Of a stretch of DNA of 64,000 nt, positions 53,441 to 63,846 are shown one piece after another. The notes beneath the pieces are model-generated. The model worked only from the letters and a program-made list of their open reading frames with translations. It made no database searches and was not told the DNA's origin. The stretch is from Anisakis pegreffii (Eukaryota > Nematoda > Chromadorea > Rhabditida > Anisakidae), in the NCBI GenBank assembly GCA_035041965.1, contig JAPYMA010000325.1:310001-374000 (forward strand), read 5' to 3'. Position numbers and translations under genes: made by a program. Within the stretch, counting starts at the first letter, position 1. Each line of letters opens with the position of its first letter.

Positions 53441-54978
53441 TGCTTTTTCTCAACATAAGCACTGCTGAAGTTAGCCGTAATCGCTCATGATTGACAAAAT
53501 CACTTGAACTGATTGACCTTATTAGTTCATATTGATAATTCAAAGAGTATTCACATGAGTAAATAATTGCATGAATCAGTAACTAATAAAGATTGTTTAA
53601 AGAATATGAAATAAACATTTAATTGTATTATTGAATGTTCTCATGAAAACTGTCGATTCACATGGACTTCACATAGACACTGGTTGCTGAAGAGATGAGC
53701 ATGTGAAGGTTGAGAATTTCATGTGATCAGAATGCTATCGTTTCATCCAATTTCATGTCATATCATCTTGACACCACATCGTTTCGCATCATATTGGAAA
53801 GAAGCGTTGGATCGAGACAATTATCAGTTTCAGTCGAAACTGAATGAATACATGTTCGAAATGTACTAATATTTGCTTACCTATAACGTTTTTAGCTTTT
53901 AATAACCCATACTTTCACGCTGAAGATCATCATGCATTGTACGTGATCGCAGATCAGTGCGTTATAAGTTAATGTGTGCAACAGTATATGGATAATTTTA
54001 TTGAGATGTGAAATTGAGTTCATTCAAAGAAGTGGAACCACGAGAGAACAATTATACCACTGGTAAGATTTATTATTGATATGAGGCATAGGAGTGAAGA
54101 AATATGGAGGGGTGATCGATGATACGGAAAGGATCACTTCAACAGACGGATGACTATTCTTGACGGTGTCGACAGTGATTGAAATAGCTCCTTACTGTAT
54201 GATGAGACGAGGGCATAATTCGGCTAGCGCTCTAAAATGGGATACGATTAAGTATGAGAACGTTATTGACCACAAAATTGCGTTATTCTATGAATATGGA
54301 ACACTCGATTGTATGATTAATTTTGATTTGCCGAATAGCCGCATAGGATTTTGCGTGCATTCAAGAATGACTGTAAACATACTGAAACAACTTTTGGAGT
54401 GAAAAACAATTCGGTGCTAGCAAAAGCATTGAGCAATTGAACAAACGAATAACTTACGAAACACCCGAACGTACGGCACATTCACAGAGCGATTGAATGA
54501 CTGGCGTTGTGAGCAGTTGGTTTTGAATGGCACAATTCTTGACGATTGCTACCAGTTGATTATCAGGTGGCAGATTCAATGCACACCTGAACTATCATTC
54601 ATTCAAATGACAAATGGACACTCGCACTGAACAGAGTCATGGCCAAAAACACGCAAAACATGGAACGATTATGCATTATTACTATTATTGTTACTATTGT
54701 TAAGACGCAAAAAAAATATTTGCTATCAATATACTTTTTTGCGATTGTATGATTAACATTGCTCGAGACGAGCAAACTGACCAATAAAGCGATCATCTAA
54801 ACGAAAGCAGTTTACTATTATTGAATTGAGCAACGGTTATGGAATGAACATTAGATTATCCCTACCGAGAACGGAATCCTGTAGTGTATCACGCGATGAA
54901 TGCAAACGTTCACAGGAAATTGGCATTTTCTTGAGTCTTCACTTAGTTCGAAGATATGGGAGAGAGGGAACTAGGGAC

Positions 54979-55010
54979 GGGGAGGGGGAGGGGAGGGGGA
55001 GGGGAGGGGG
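54979..55010 (+). repeat. G-rich tract, potential G-quadruplex
   Basis: Alternating GGGG and GGGGG blocks separated by single A residues on the + strand, at least four G-runs within 32 bases, enough for a G-quadruplex by the usual pattern rule. It lies in the convergent spacer, downstream of both flanking genes. The only long run of this kind in the window. Confidence 0.85.
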
Positions 55011-55435
55011 AGCAGCAGTGAAAAAAAAATTAAAGGGAAAATTTAAGTTTAAGAGTAACTGACTGATTATCAAAAGCACATCTGTTTGTCTGTCGCTCGA
55101 CACATCCCTGCATGCAGTGTGCAAAACGACGACCAAGCGCTACGAACTGTGTTAGTTGATCGTTTACTCCTAGAACAATATTCATTTAGGACAAACAATA
55201 CTGGTGATTTGATGAGAATCATCACATCTGTAAACAATTCGTAAAGACGTAACGAATGGAGACGCAATCGCTCCAGAAAACTAATTCTGTGTTCGATTCT
55301 AATGTGTTAGAGCACACAATGAGTGCATTCATTATTAGAACATATGTAAGTGATGTTGTTTTAATGTTTACATGATTGCATCAAAATATACATCCAGAGA
55401 GGAGACAACATGCAATCGGTAGCAATAAAGGTTCT

Positions 55436-56211
55436 CTAAGAATCGCATGCACATGAAGTAATCCAGAAATATGGTACTATTGATGAGAAACGTGTTCACG
55501 GATAAGAGAATTGTGAACACAACAGATTTACCATTCAAAATGGATTCACTGTTCATACAGTATACGCTAGCATACCTGCAGTTGTGAGCATACTACCGAT
55601 CTCTTCGACGAATGCAAGCTCAATACCGATTGGATATCGCTTCGGCACTTGGAAATCTGTTGGAACGGCTGAGCATCTGTTATTAAAAGCACGATTAATA
55701 GTGATTCGAGTTGAGATTTGTTGATGGTTTTGCAGTTTTGCAGTTGAATGCAAAGAAATAAATCTTTTGAACAAGATCAAAAGTTTTCGTCAGATAATGA
55801 AGGAGATCCTCAGCACATACGTGTCTCTGAGTTGATCGACACTACAGCGGACTGTCTCTACGATTCGTGGTCTATATTCGAGGACACAGTCTCGTAACAT
55901 TTGATAATTTGCACCAGCTTCAGCCGCAAATCGCTGCAACAATCGCCTTTTTGATAATCTTCTTTCAATGCAATCAGTGTTTTAGCCATTCCTCTAGTTG
56001 ATTTCTCAGTTACATTATGAGTTTTCAAATTTCCGAGATGAATGAACGATAATCGACGTACCTCGCATTTATCAGCACAAGGCTGAATAGCTTGGAAAAT
56101 ACTTTCCTTGCACGGTCTCGCTTCATCACACGTACACATACGTAGCATTTCTTGAGCCCATCCACCGCTCACCGCCAAACCAACAAGAAGAATGCCATAC
56201 AGTTGAAGCAT
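55436..56211 (-). CDS. Secreted cysteine-rich nematode protein
   Basis: Four exons on the minus strand in transcript order: 56211-56062, 55933-55821, 55676-55576, 55476-55436; about 134 residues. Exon lengths and phases fit (150, 113, 101, 41 nt). A signal peptide (LQLYGILLVGLAVSGGWAQ) precedes a mature chain with ten cysteines: MCTCDEARPC, AIQPCADKC, MLRDC, ETVRC, TC and a terminal SCAC. The pattern CTC-x5-C ... PCADKC ... GANYQMLRDC resembles a family of small secreted nematode proteins that I recall only in outline and cannot name. Donor GTACGT after ADKCE and acceptor TTGCAG before the next exon remove a 128-nt intron that could also be read through (an unspliced frame exists). The last exon is the least certain; an alternative acceptor would end the protein differently and leave nine cysteines. 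The start lies 5 nt behind a TTTCAG. Confidence 0.72.
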
Positions 56212-56216
56212 TGTTC

Positions 56217-56227
56217 CTGAAATGGTT
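56217..56227 (-). promoter_or_regulatory. Probable trans-splice acceptor of the cysteine-rich gene
   Basis: On the minus strand AACCATTTCAG ends five bases before the ATG at 56211. The frame is open further upstream, but the signal peptide begins exactly at this ATG, so spliced-leader addition here is the simplest reading. Confidence 0.55.
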
Positions 56228-57448
56228 TTAGTGAAAGCGATAATCACGAAACGTTAGATGAAGAAGTATTACTTAACTGACATAGTTCATAAGCATCTAA
56301 ACTATCACATATATTACACCATCATTTTTAATGTCCCAGTTCACAGCACAACAAAACGCCATCATCAGTATGGCCAACGTTGTGCACTTTAGAGGAATTT
56401 ATTACTTGAAGTTAGTTTGCTGTTCTGAAATAATCTCAAATCACTCTCATGCTATCCTCTAACGGGCATTTATCAGATTCCTAAAAATGCTCTTCACATG
56501 GCAGCATTCATCTTTTCACTTTTAACCATGAGCATTAAGTTCCATTCGCTCAAAATCCAACAGCAGCCGACGGAATATGTCTTCCCAAACAATAAATTTC
56601 GCTGATCAAATAGCTGTATCGCAGTTCTTTTTGAGTGTACAGGAATGATCAGAGTGGCTGTTGAAATCCGATGGATTCTATTCGAAACAACGTAATCGTA
56701 TGAAAATTGTTTATCATAAATGGTGAAAAATGCTTAAATCTTGAACGGCGAACAGCTAACTCTACAGTGATATCACATTCGACTGAAGTGATTTCGAAAG
56801 TGAAGAAATTGACATTAAAAGAGTCGAAATATTGTTGACTTGAAGACCTGTTTTCGTGTAAACGGAATGCAAAAAAAAATTTTCGATCTGACGGAAAACA
56901 AAAATGATAAATGCGAATGAAGCTTATGCTGTGAAAAAGAAACATCATAAGTGCGCATTGACCTTTCAGTATGAATGTAATGCATTATGCAATTGCATGT
57001 GATTGTGAATTGTTCGCTGATTACAGGTTATTTTGTGTGCAGAGAAACTTTATTAGTTCTTGAGTATTTCGATCAGAACGAGAAGTTATTCGATAATTTT
57101 AGTATACGATAAGAAATTCGTTCAGACGATGTACGAATACAAAGTGCTTAAAATGTTCACATCATTCTCATCATCGTTATCATTTGATCATTCGGATCAT
57201 ATCATTAAATTCAGTTGAAAAACATCGTGAATTTATTTGTTTGCTTGATTGCACTGAACAAGCCATCAAGTAGAATGTTTCTTCGTTTCACGCCTCCTTC
57301 GCAAACTGAACGATTGGTTTCATGTAATCATCGGACATTCTAGTGGAACCGATCAAAATTCTCGTTCATTTAACCAACAGAAATAACTTCATTTCTCTTT
57401 TTTCTTTCAACTTTAGATAACCAGTGATCATCAGTTTTTCGTGATTGC

Positions 57449-57646
57449 TGACAAGTTTATTTCCTTCAGATATTTCTCATTGAATCTTTCAAGACAGTGA
57501 GGTCATCGAGTAACTCTTTCAGAACCGATCTCATCCATCTTCTGAATCTGTCTAGCATTACTGATCAGAACACTCACCCACACTCTAATAAAAAGCATGC
57601 GCATCAATCATCTTCTACAACCTTAACTTGCGTGGTACACTAGTGA
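57449..57646. repeat. Direct repeat R1, left copy (~198 bp)
   Basis: Begins GACAAGTTTATTTCCTTCAG and ends near GTGGTACACTAGTGA. Nearly the whole segment recurs in the same orientation at 58405-58619, with scattered substitutions and one extra ~17-base stretch in the right copy. Read on the minus strand, both copies keep an open frame ending DLTVLKDSMRNI and the same stop. Confidence 0.9.
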
Positions 57647-57794
57647 AGTTATCTTAAGATTTTGCGTTTAGGTCTTCTTTAGTCTGGACGTAAGAAATTC
57701 AAACAAGTGCACTGCTCCTCTAAAAATGTCGATTCATTATTTGGAAAAGTGTCGACTTTCGATGACTGAAAAAGTATTGGTAGAAAAGTGCTTA

Positions 57795-57849
57795 CGTTGA
57801 AGAATGCCGCAAGTGTAACTGAAAAAAAAACGTTGAAGAATGTCGCAAG
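57795..57849 (+). repeat. Short direct repeat CGTTGAAGAATGYCGCAAG
   Basis: A 19-base phrase occurs at 57795-57813 and 57831-57849 with one mismatch, within the unique segment between the two R1 copies. Local tandem duplication; both copies sit in an open frame without family signature. Confidence 0.8.
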
Positions 57850-58404
57850 CTTTCAGTTACTTTCGCAACTGAAAAAGTATCCATTCAGGCTCTTCCAGGT
57901 TATACAGTGTATAGTCGATGTCAAAAACCTCCCTACTGGAGTTATTCTTCACTTACTGATTTGTCGAAGCTCAGTTCCCATTCACGTGCATTTCAGGAAA
58001 CTCGAATGCGATTGTACTTCAGCTCTAAATCGCCTACAATAACAGTTCTAAAAGCAAACGGCCAATGCTTTTCGACTTCGATCATTTCAATTGTCGACAC
58101 TCCTCCTCCATGATTTTCTACCGATGTTTTTCCGCTACGTTCTTGACATAACCCAAACGAATGTGACAGAGTTGCTCAGTAGGTCATTTGTCTAATATAC
58201 ATTATTGATGGCTTCTCATTCAAAATAATATCTTTGATGCCGACAAAAAGAAATCTACACAAGTTTCTTTTGCAACTGATTTTTGTTGCTTTTAAATACC
58301 ATGTTGCCTTTACCCTCATAAGTACACGTATTATACTATTCAACATACAATTCAATTAGTACATTGTGCATCCTCGAATTTAAACATTTATTGCTTTACA
58401 AATT

Positions 58405-58619
58405 GACAATTTTATTTCTTTCAGATATTTCTCATTGAATCTTTCAAGACAGTGAGGTCATCGACTGATTCTTTCAGAATCGATCTCATCCATCTTCTGA
58501 ATCTGTCTAGCACTTCTGAGCTGTCTGTAGTTACTGATCAGAACACTTAACCACACTCTAGTCAAAAGCATTCGCATCAATCATCTTTTACAACCTTAAC
58601 TTGCGTGGTACACTAGTGA
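58405..58619. repeat. Direct repeat R1, right copy (~215 bp)
   Basis: Begins GACAATTTTATTTCTTTCAG and ends at the same GTGGTACACTAGTGA phrase as the left copy. The extra stretch in the middle (near 58515, CTGAGCTGTCTGTAGTT) accounts for most of the length difference. Confidence 0.9.
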
Positions 58620-59261
58620 CAATTTTTTAGTTCAGGCCAATATGGTTCTCGTTTGAGAGTATCATGACGAATTGAACTGTTCCGCAAACTATCGTTCTTT
58701 GATTCTTTTTTCTCGAAATTATTGATAGAACGTTCAAAGAAGTTGATGAACTGTTGGCAGAATTTCCTTGATTAATGAATCATTTCATAATGTTCTTCTA
58801 ATTTGTCCCTAAGAGGGTACGAGCGAAAGTTTACTTCGATAACAATCCGAATAACTCCATTTTTGGAGATTCCCGCAGTCGGTATTCCGACCAAACTTCG
58901 AAATTCTTTGGTCGCAATCCAATTTCGTTATCCGACTGAATTTACCATCAGATTTCACATAGCGAACCTCGGCAGATTACCATCACTACTGCATATTACC
59001 GTGACACGATAGCATTAATATTTGATTGTTTGTTGAAAATTTTGCGTTTAATTTAGTAAACATAAAAGTCATTGGAATATAAATTCTTTGAATGGTTTAT
59101 TATCGGAAGATGAGTATGAAAATGCTTAATAAATGGCTAATATAAAAACGATATTGAACGAGGTAGATTAACTAATAAAACTAATTATAGTTGAAAGCGA
59201 GGTAGGTGAAGACAATATGACAGCACACTTGATAGACAACACCAAAATCTGGTTTGGAGTC

Positions 59262-59297
59262 GCAAAAAATATCAACTTTTTTGATCGACACCAAATA
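59262..59297. repeat. 36-bp repeat R2, copy beyond the GSTK stop
   Basis: GCAAAAAATATCAAC then TTTTTTGATCGACACC; differs by one base from the copy at 59739-59774. Lies downstream (in gene sense) of the GSTK stop codon. Confidence 0.85.
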
Positions 59298-59567
59298 TAT
59301 CTAAGAAAGTAAGCGATCACCTAACAAAACATATTCCCAAAAATTGGAAAAATGTGACAGAATATGATCCTAAACACTATAATAAGTAACGAGAAAAAGC
59401 ATTAAAAAATTTGGTAAAGGCCAAAAAAATATTTTGTTCAAAATACACTTATTCATCTCATGTGATCATCCCAAATGCTGGAAAAACAACCAGAATTCTG
59501 AGAAACTGCTCTTGTTTCAAATAAAATCGAAATTCCCTATAAATCATAAGATTTAAGCATGCATCGT

Positions 59568-61982
59568 CTACGGCTGAGGTTGAGGTCCTTGAAAAGCGCA
59601 ACCGATTGTATGAGCAATCAACGGTAAGCGGTCACTTCCGAAGAAACACAGCTCACGTTGGTCTTTATGGACTACGATCCAGGGTGCACCAAAACACTGA
59701 ATTGAATTTTGAAGTGAACAGAAAACGATCATGAAGTTGCAAAAAATATCAACTTTTTTGATCGACACAAAATACTAATAAGAAATGATTGATTGCTTAA
59801 ATGACTCAATAGAAGTGACATAAATTCGAATCGTTGACATTCGCTCATTCATCAAATTCATCCCGAAATGTTGTCAGAATGCTTCACCAAAAGAAAATTT
59901 TTTAAATTTTAAGTTTCGCAACCGAAAAGAAGATACACACTGAATGACTTTGTTATATTTTTTGTTCTCGACATTATGAATAGTTTCGCTTACTTTTAAT
60001 AGCGTTAATAAAAGTGAAGGCATAACAAAGAATGCTGTTAGTTGCAAAGAAAAACAGCCAGCAATGGAGGCCACAATGCTAACCCCTTGTTTTACGGCAG
60101 TTTCAGTCCTTTTTTTGAGCATCTCTTTGACTGCTTCACTGCCGCACTTAGCGATTAACGCGGCTCCATTCGGTAAACTCGTTTTTGAGGCTATCTTTAA
60201 GGTGAACACATTCATTTATTGTAACAACACATACGTTCAAGTATTTCAAACCAATCGTCGTTTCCAAATTTTCAGATTAGAAAAAAAAAACGGAATTTTT
60301 GAAAATTTTGATTGGGAAATGCTAAATGCGATATTTATAGGAAGTTTTGACGAATTCCTTCTGTGGGTTATTATTTACGATTAGTAGTTCGTTCATCAAC
60401 TTTATTGTAGAAATACTCTTTGCACATTATCAACTTTTGGTGAGCAGTTTCTCTTACCAGATAAATTTGCAAAATGCATTGTGAATTTGATGATTATTCA
60501 AACTGGCATGCTATCTGCACTACAGCGATAAGTGTGGCCAAATTATTTTCAAATTCATTAAAACAAAGAACTATTACTTGCTCTTCAGTATTACTGCAAA
60601 GGAGAATTTAAAAACTGAACAAATTCGGAATAGGCACACTATTGGTGGAGCGATGAAAAGCAGAAAGAAACGAAACGAATTAACTGAAACATAAAATTCT
60701 TCGCGTTTATATTACAAATAAAATACAAGAACTATTGATGATCAAGTTAGGAGCAATGATAATGATCGTATTGAAACAATAATAGTAATGAATGAAATTC
60801 AACATGCAAACCGAAGCCTTACCACTTCTAAATCTTCAACGTTATGAATCGTTTCATTCCTCAACCATACACGTTCCCATAGTTCACGTGCTGCTTGCTC
60901 CAAATGATCCTTCTCCTCCATATCGATAACTGTCAGAAATCTCTGCGCCAACATTGATCCCTTATTCAAAATTGTGTCTGTTGGATTCTAAAATGACTCA
61001 AATTTTATAAAGCCCAATGAAGAACAAGACAATTTGTTAATCACATTCACCAAAAAAAAGACTGCAAACTCAAAATCGCCTTTCAGTAGGAATCAGATGA
61101 TACAAAAAAGATCCGAAGTACGAAATTCGAGACCCTGTCGCAGTTGATTTGAAAAATAACTGAAAGCCAGAATGTCGAAGTGTACGTGACTGAAGTTTTC
61201 ATCAAGCTTTAAGGAAGCTATAAAGACATACTAGATAACGATAAGATAACCTTAGGAGGTTTGATTTTCACAGACCAGTAATCGGCACTTCGTTGAAGGT
61301 CTTTAGCCATATACATGGCTTTTGCTGGTACAATCATTGGAGCTTTATTACCTGATTAATAACAGCTACTGTTAGCAATCAAACTGAGACGATTGTTTTC
61401 CTTCTGACTTTGTCACAATAGATGCGGAGATTCTGTCCAAAATATGAATCCAACTTTTGAATTTATACAAATCAACAATGAATCAAATTAACTGATGAAC
61501 AGCAATGAATGCAGACCAGGCAATTGGGATTGGTCCAAATTCATGCATAAGATAATAAAATATAGGAAATGCAAAAAAATCGAAATGACTACTGCAGTTC
61601 ACCCGATGCTTTCATAACGCCAGCGATTGAGAACGGTACAAGATTCACTTGGATTGGCCATACTTTTTGGTACCGTAATAAACTCTATAAGTCAAATTCT
61701 AACATGAGCAAATAATCAATGAATAATAAACGAGAATATTACTTCAATGTGACAATATTCACCAACTTCTCGAAGTCATTCAAAAACAACCCATTCATCA
61801 AAATCATTTGCCGTTTTTCAATCAATCAAACTTTTATCGTTATCACTCATTTCAACGGGTGCCATAAATTAAAACTCGAACGACTGGTGTAAAAAAAGAA
61901 AGTATTTGAACACCTCAAATGCGAATCGCGAATACGGCGAAATCACATCGAAATAAAGATCTATCACTGTTTTCTTTGACAT
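59568..61982 (-). CDS. gstk-1: Glutathione S-transferase kappa (GSTK), complete
   Basis: Kappa-class GSTs are DsbA-like thioredoxin-fold enzymes of mitochondria and/or peroxisomes. Six exons on the minus strand in transcript order: 61982-61914, 61684-61603, 61351-61251, 60987-60823, 60194-60084, 59696-59568; all phases fit and the protein is 218 residues (human GSTK1 is 226). Collinear landmarks: YFDVISPYSRFAFE (active-site serine is Ser15), RYQKVWPIQVNLVPF, IAGVMKASGNKAPM, VPAKAMYMAKDLQ, MLAQRFLTVIDMEE, ARELWERVWLRNETI, MLKKRTETAVKQG, the cis-proline region CFGAPWIVV and LCFFGSDRLPLIAHTIG. The residue after SPYS is Arg where the human enzyme has Trp. The C-terminus ends QPQP, so no peroxisomal PTS1 tripeptide is visible. 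ATG follows a CTCACAG site by 12 nt. A 36-bp repeat lies on both sides of the final exon. Confidence 0.93.
59739..59774. repeat. 36-bp repeat R2, copy in GSTK intron 5
   Basis: Same orientation as the copy at 59262-59297, 35 of 36 bases alike. Looser similarity continues beyond both copies (for example CATTCATC...CATCCC-AAATG near 59450-59480 and 59845-59870), so a longer decayed duplication is likely. Confidence 0.85.
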
Positions 61983-63291
61983 TGCCCTTTAGATCTGTGA
62001 GACGTCGATTGCTGTTGTGATCTTCAAATCATTAATAACCGATGAATTGCACTCATGCAACCAAAATGAACAAACAATATCACTCGCCCTTTAAAACCCC
62101 AAAAATTGTGTCACTTCTCGATAGGCCGTCAGCTTGAAAATGTCTTTCTACGCATACTTTTAGCAATAAATCAGAACCTACAATAAACGCAACAATGTGA
62201 ATGGCAATTGAATGTGATATGATGCAGTTTATAGCATTGCCTTTGACTGAAACATCAGGTACTATCATAAGCTGTAATAACACCTAGCATAACGAAATAA
62301 ATTAGCGAATATGGCTTTATTAAGGGCTATACGAAGAACATATGCAACGGCATTTGAAGTTCACATAGTATCCATGTAACAGAAAGCATTCTTCAGCGAT
62401 AAATTGAAAATACTGTCCGCAGACTTCATGCACTTCTTAAAATCCAAATGTCATTGAATTTACTTCGTCATGAATCTTCACCACTACATTTCCGGAGAGA
62501 CGAAAATTTTGCAAATGGACGAAGATTACCTAACAAGTTCATCCGTCAAACGAGATTATAGATCTGTACGGTCGCATTCACATGTGAACAACACAACTAG
62601 GGTATGTCCGTCAATGAACAGTGCACTTTCCACCTTTACAACGAAACGGTACGGATCTATTTCTTCATTTATTTGAAGATAGACTTGCATCAAAGTGAAT
62701 AACATCAACAGTAACGTTATAATATAACAATAACGTTCAAGAATCGAAATAACTCATCATATACTTGAATCAATGAACCCAACGATAACACAATAGTATC
62801 AACAATAATTAATTCATACTTCTCAAACACCATATTATGTTGCGGCGCCAATAAAATGCGTCAAAATATCGAAACGAAACCACGAAAGAATCAATCAGCG
62901 AAATAAAAAAACCAATACAATACATCGCTATTATTAAAGATTACACGAGGCACATCAAATAGCACAGCAAAACAATATTCAAATGAACGAATCAAATATT
63001 GACTGCACTTCGCTTCAATTCAAAATAACAAACAAATACTGAAAATTGATGTTGAGAAAAAATTTTGATCGGCTGCCTCACAAACATATTGATGCGCTTC
63101 TTTATCTTCCGTCTCGACTAAACGATAACGCGAATATTGCAAATAATAAAGTATAACTTCAAACATTCTTAGAAATACTATATAATTCCACAACGACAAC
63201 AACAACACTCAATAACAAATGACTGATTCGATCTCTGGGATGCATTTATTAGCGTATGGCTGAAAAATAGTAAAATATTCCATCCAGTCGA
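61983..63291. other. 1.3 kb between GSTK and the right-edge gene
   Basis: The + strand here is strongly A/C-rich (most clearly 62700-63000), the mirror image of the left half of the window, as expected for minus-strand transcription. Open frames at 62080-62283 (-), 62470-62676 (+) and 63020-63208 (-) have no recognisable family; the last could lie in the 3' UTR of the gene to the right. Confidence 0.5.
61995..62004 (-). promoter_or_regulatory. Probable trans-splice acceptor of GSTK
   Basis: Minus strand CGTCTCACAG ends 12 bases before the GSTK ATG at 61982; no upstream coding exon is seen in the next kilobase. Confidence 0.4.
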
Positions 63292-63846
63292 TTAACTCTT
63301 CGATGACGGATCGTCGCCATTTCGTTTATTTGAACAGAACTTTTTGAGTTGAACAAATTTATGGGGTTCGTAGTCGGGGTCGTTATGAACTCGTTCCAGA
63401 ACGGCCTCATCGAATTCATTTTGCGCTGCTCTGCTGAACTCCGCCGGAAGGTTACTAGCCGCTGTTGAAGCCTTTTGTTCCTATTCATTGTGATTCGATT
63501 ATTAACCGGTTTTGAAGAACACTTTCAACAATAATTCCAACAATACTTTTGACTAGAATAAACTGGAATCGAAAAAGCAAAAACTTTTCGATGAATCGCT
63601 GGCAAAAATTCGCTAAACATCGTTGCACTACTTCCTCAAGTAATGCAGTTCTGAAATTTTCGTGTTTGAAGGCTCAGATTCAACTCATAAGTTGAAGTGC
63701 AGAGCTGAAACCTTCGTTTCTCAAAAAACACCAAAGGCACTGAAAACACAAACCTGTCGCGTTTGTTTCAACGCCCCGTTGAATGCTTCACTGACCGCAT
63801 GGTGCATAAAATCTTCTCCCGACTCAATACGATTCATCATTTTTGC
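63292..63846 (-). CDS. Unrecognised protein, last two exons (probably partial)
   Basis: Two minus-strand exons, 63846-63754 and 63480-63292, join in phase 0 and encode about 93 residues ending in TAA. The first begins AKMMNRIESGEDFMHHAVSE after a TTAAG acceptor, the second runs EFSRAAQNEFDEAVLERV, then YEPHKFVQLKKFCSNKR and a hydrophilic end. The composition (Glu, Asp, Lys, Ala, long amphipathic helices) and the locally higher GC argue for real coding sequence; other frames over the same DNA are low-quality. ATG ATG near the beginning could be the start, making a complete ~91-residue protein, or the gene may continue beyond the window edge. I do not recognise the family. Confidence 0.55.

Larger units (their letters stand above)
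53142..55435. other. 2.3 kb convergent spacer, GRHPR copy 2 to cysteine-rich gene
   Basis: The genes on either side point toward each other. Contains an imperfect tandem repeat at 53362-53440, an 80-codon + strand open frame at 54160-54402 of unknown meaning, and a G-rich block at 54979-55010. Confidence 0.5.
56228..59567. other. 3.3 kb between cysteine-rich gene and GSTK
   Basis: No supported gene. Holds a ~0.2 kb direct repeat (57449-57646 and 58405-58619), a small duplicated phrase at 57795-57849, and one of the two copies of a 36-bp repeat that flank the last GSTK exon. Open frames at 56649-56948 (-), 57788-58113 (+) and 58803-59012 (+) have no family signature. Confidence 0.5.

Noticed and set aside
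54160..54402. 80-codon + frame in the convergent spacer
   Set aside because: No splice context, no signature, and it lies downstream of both genes.
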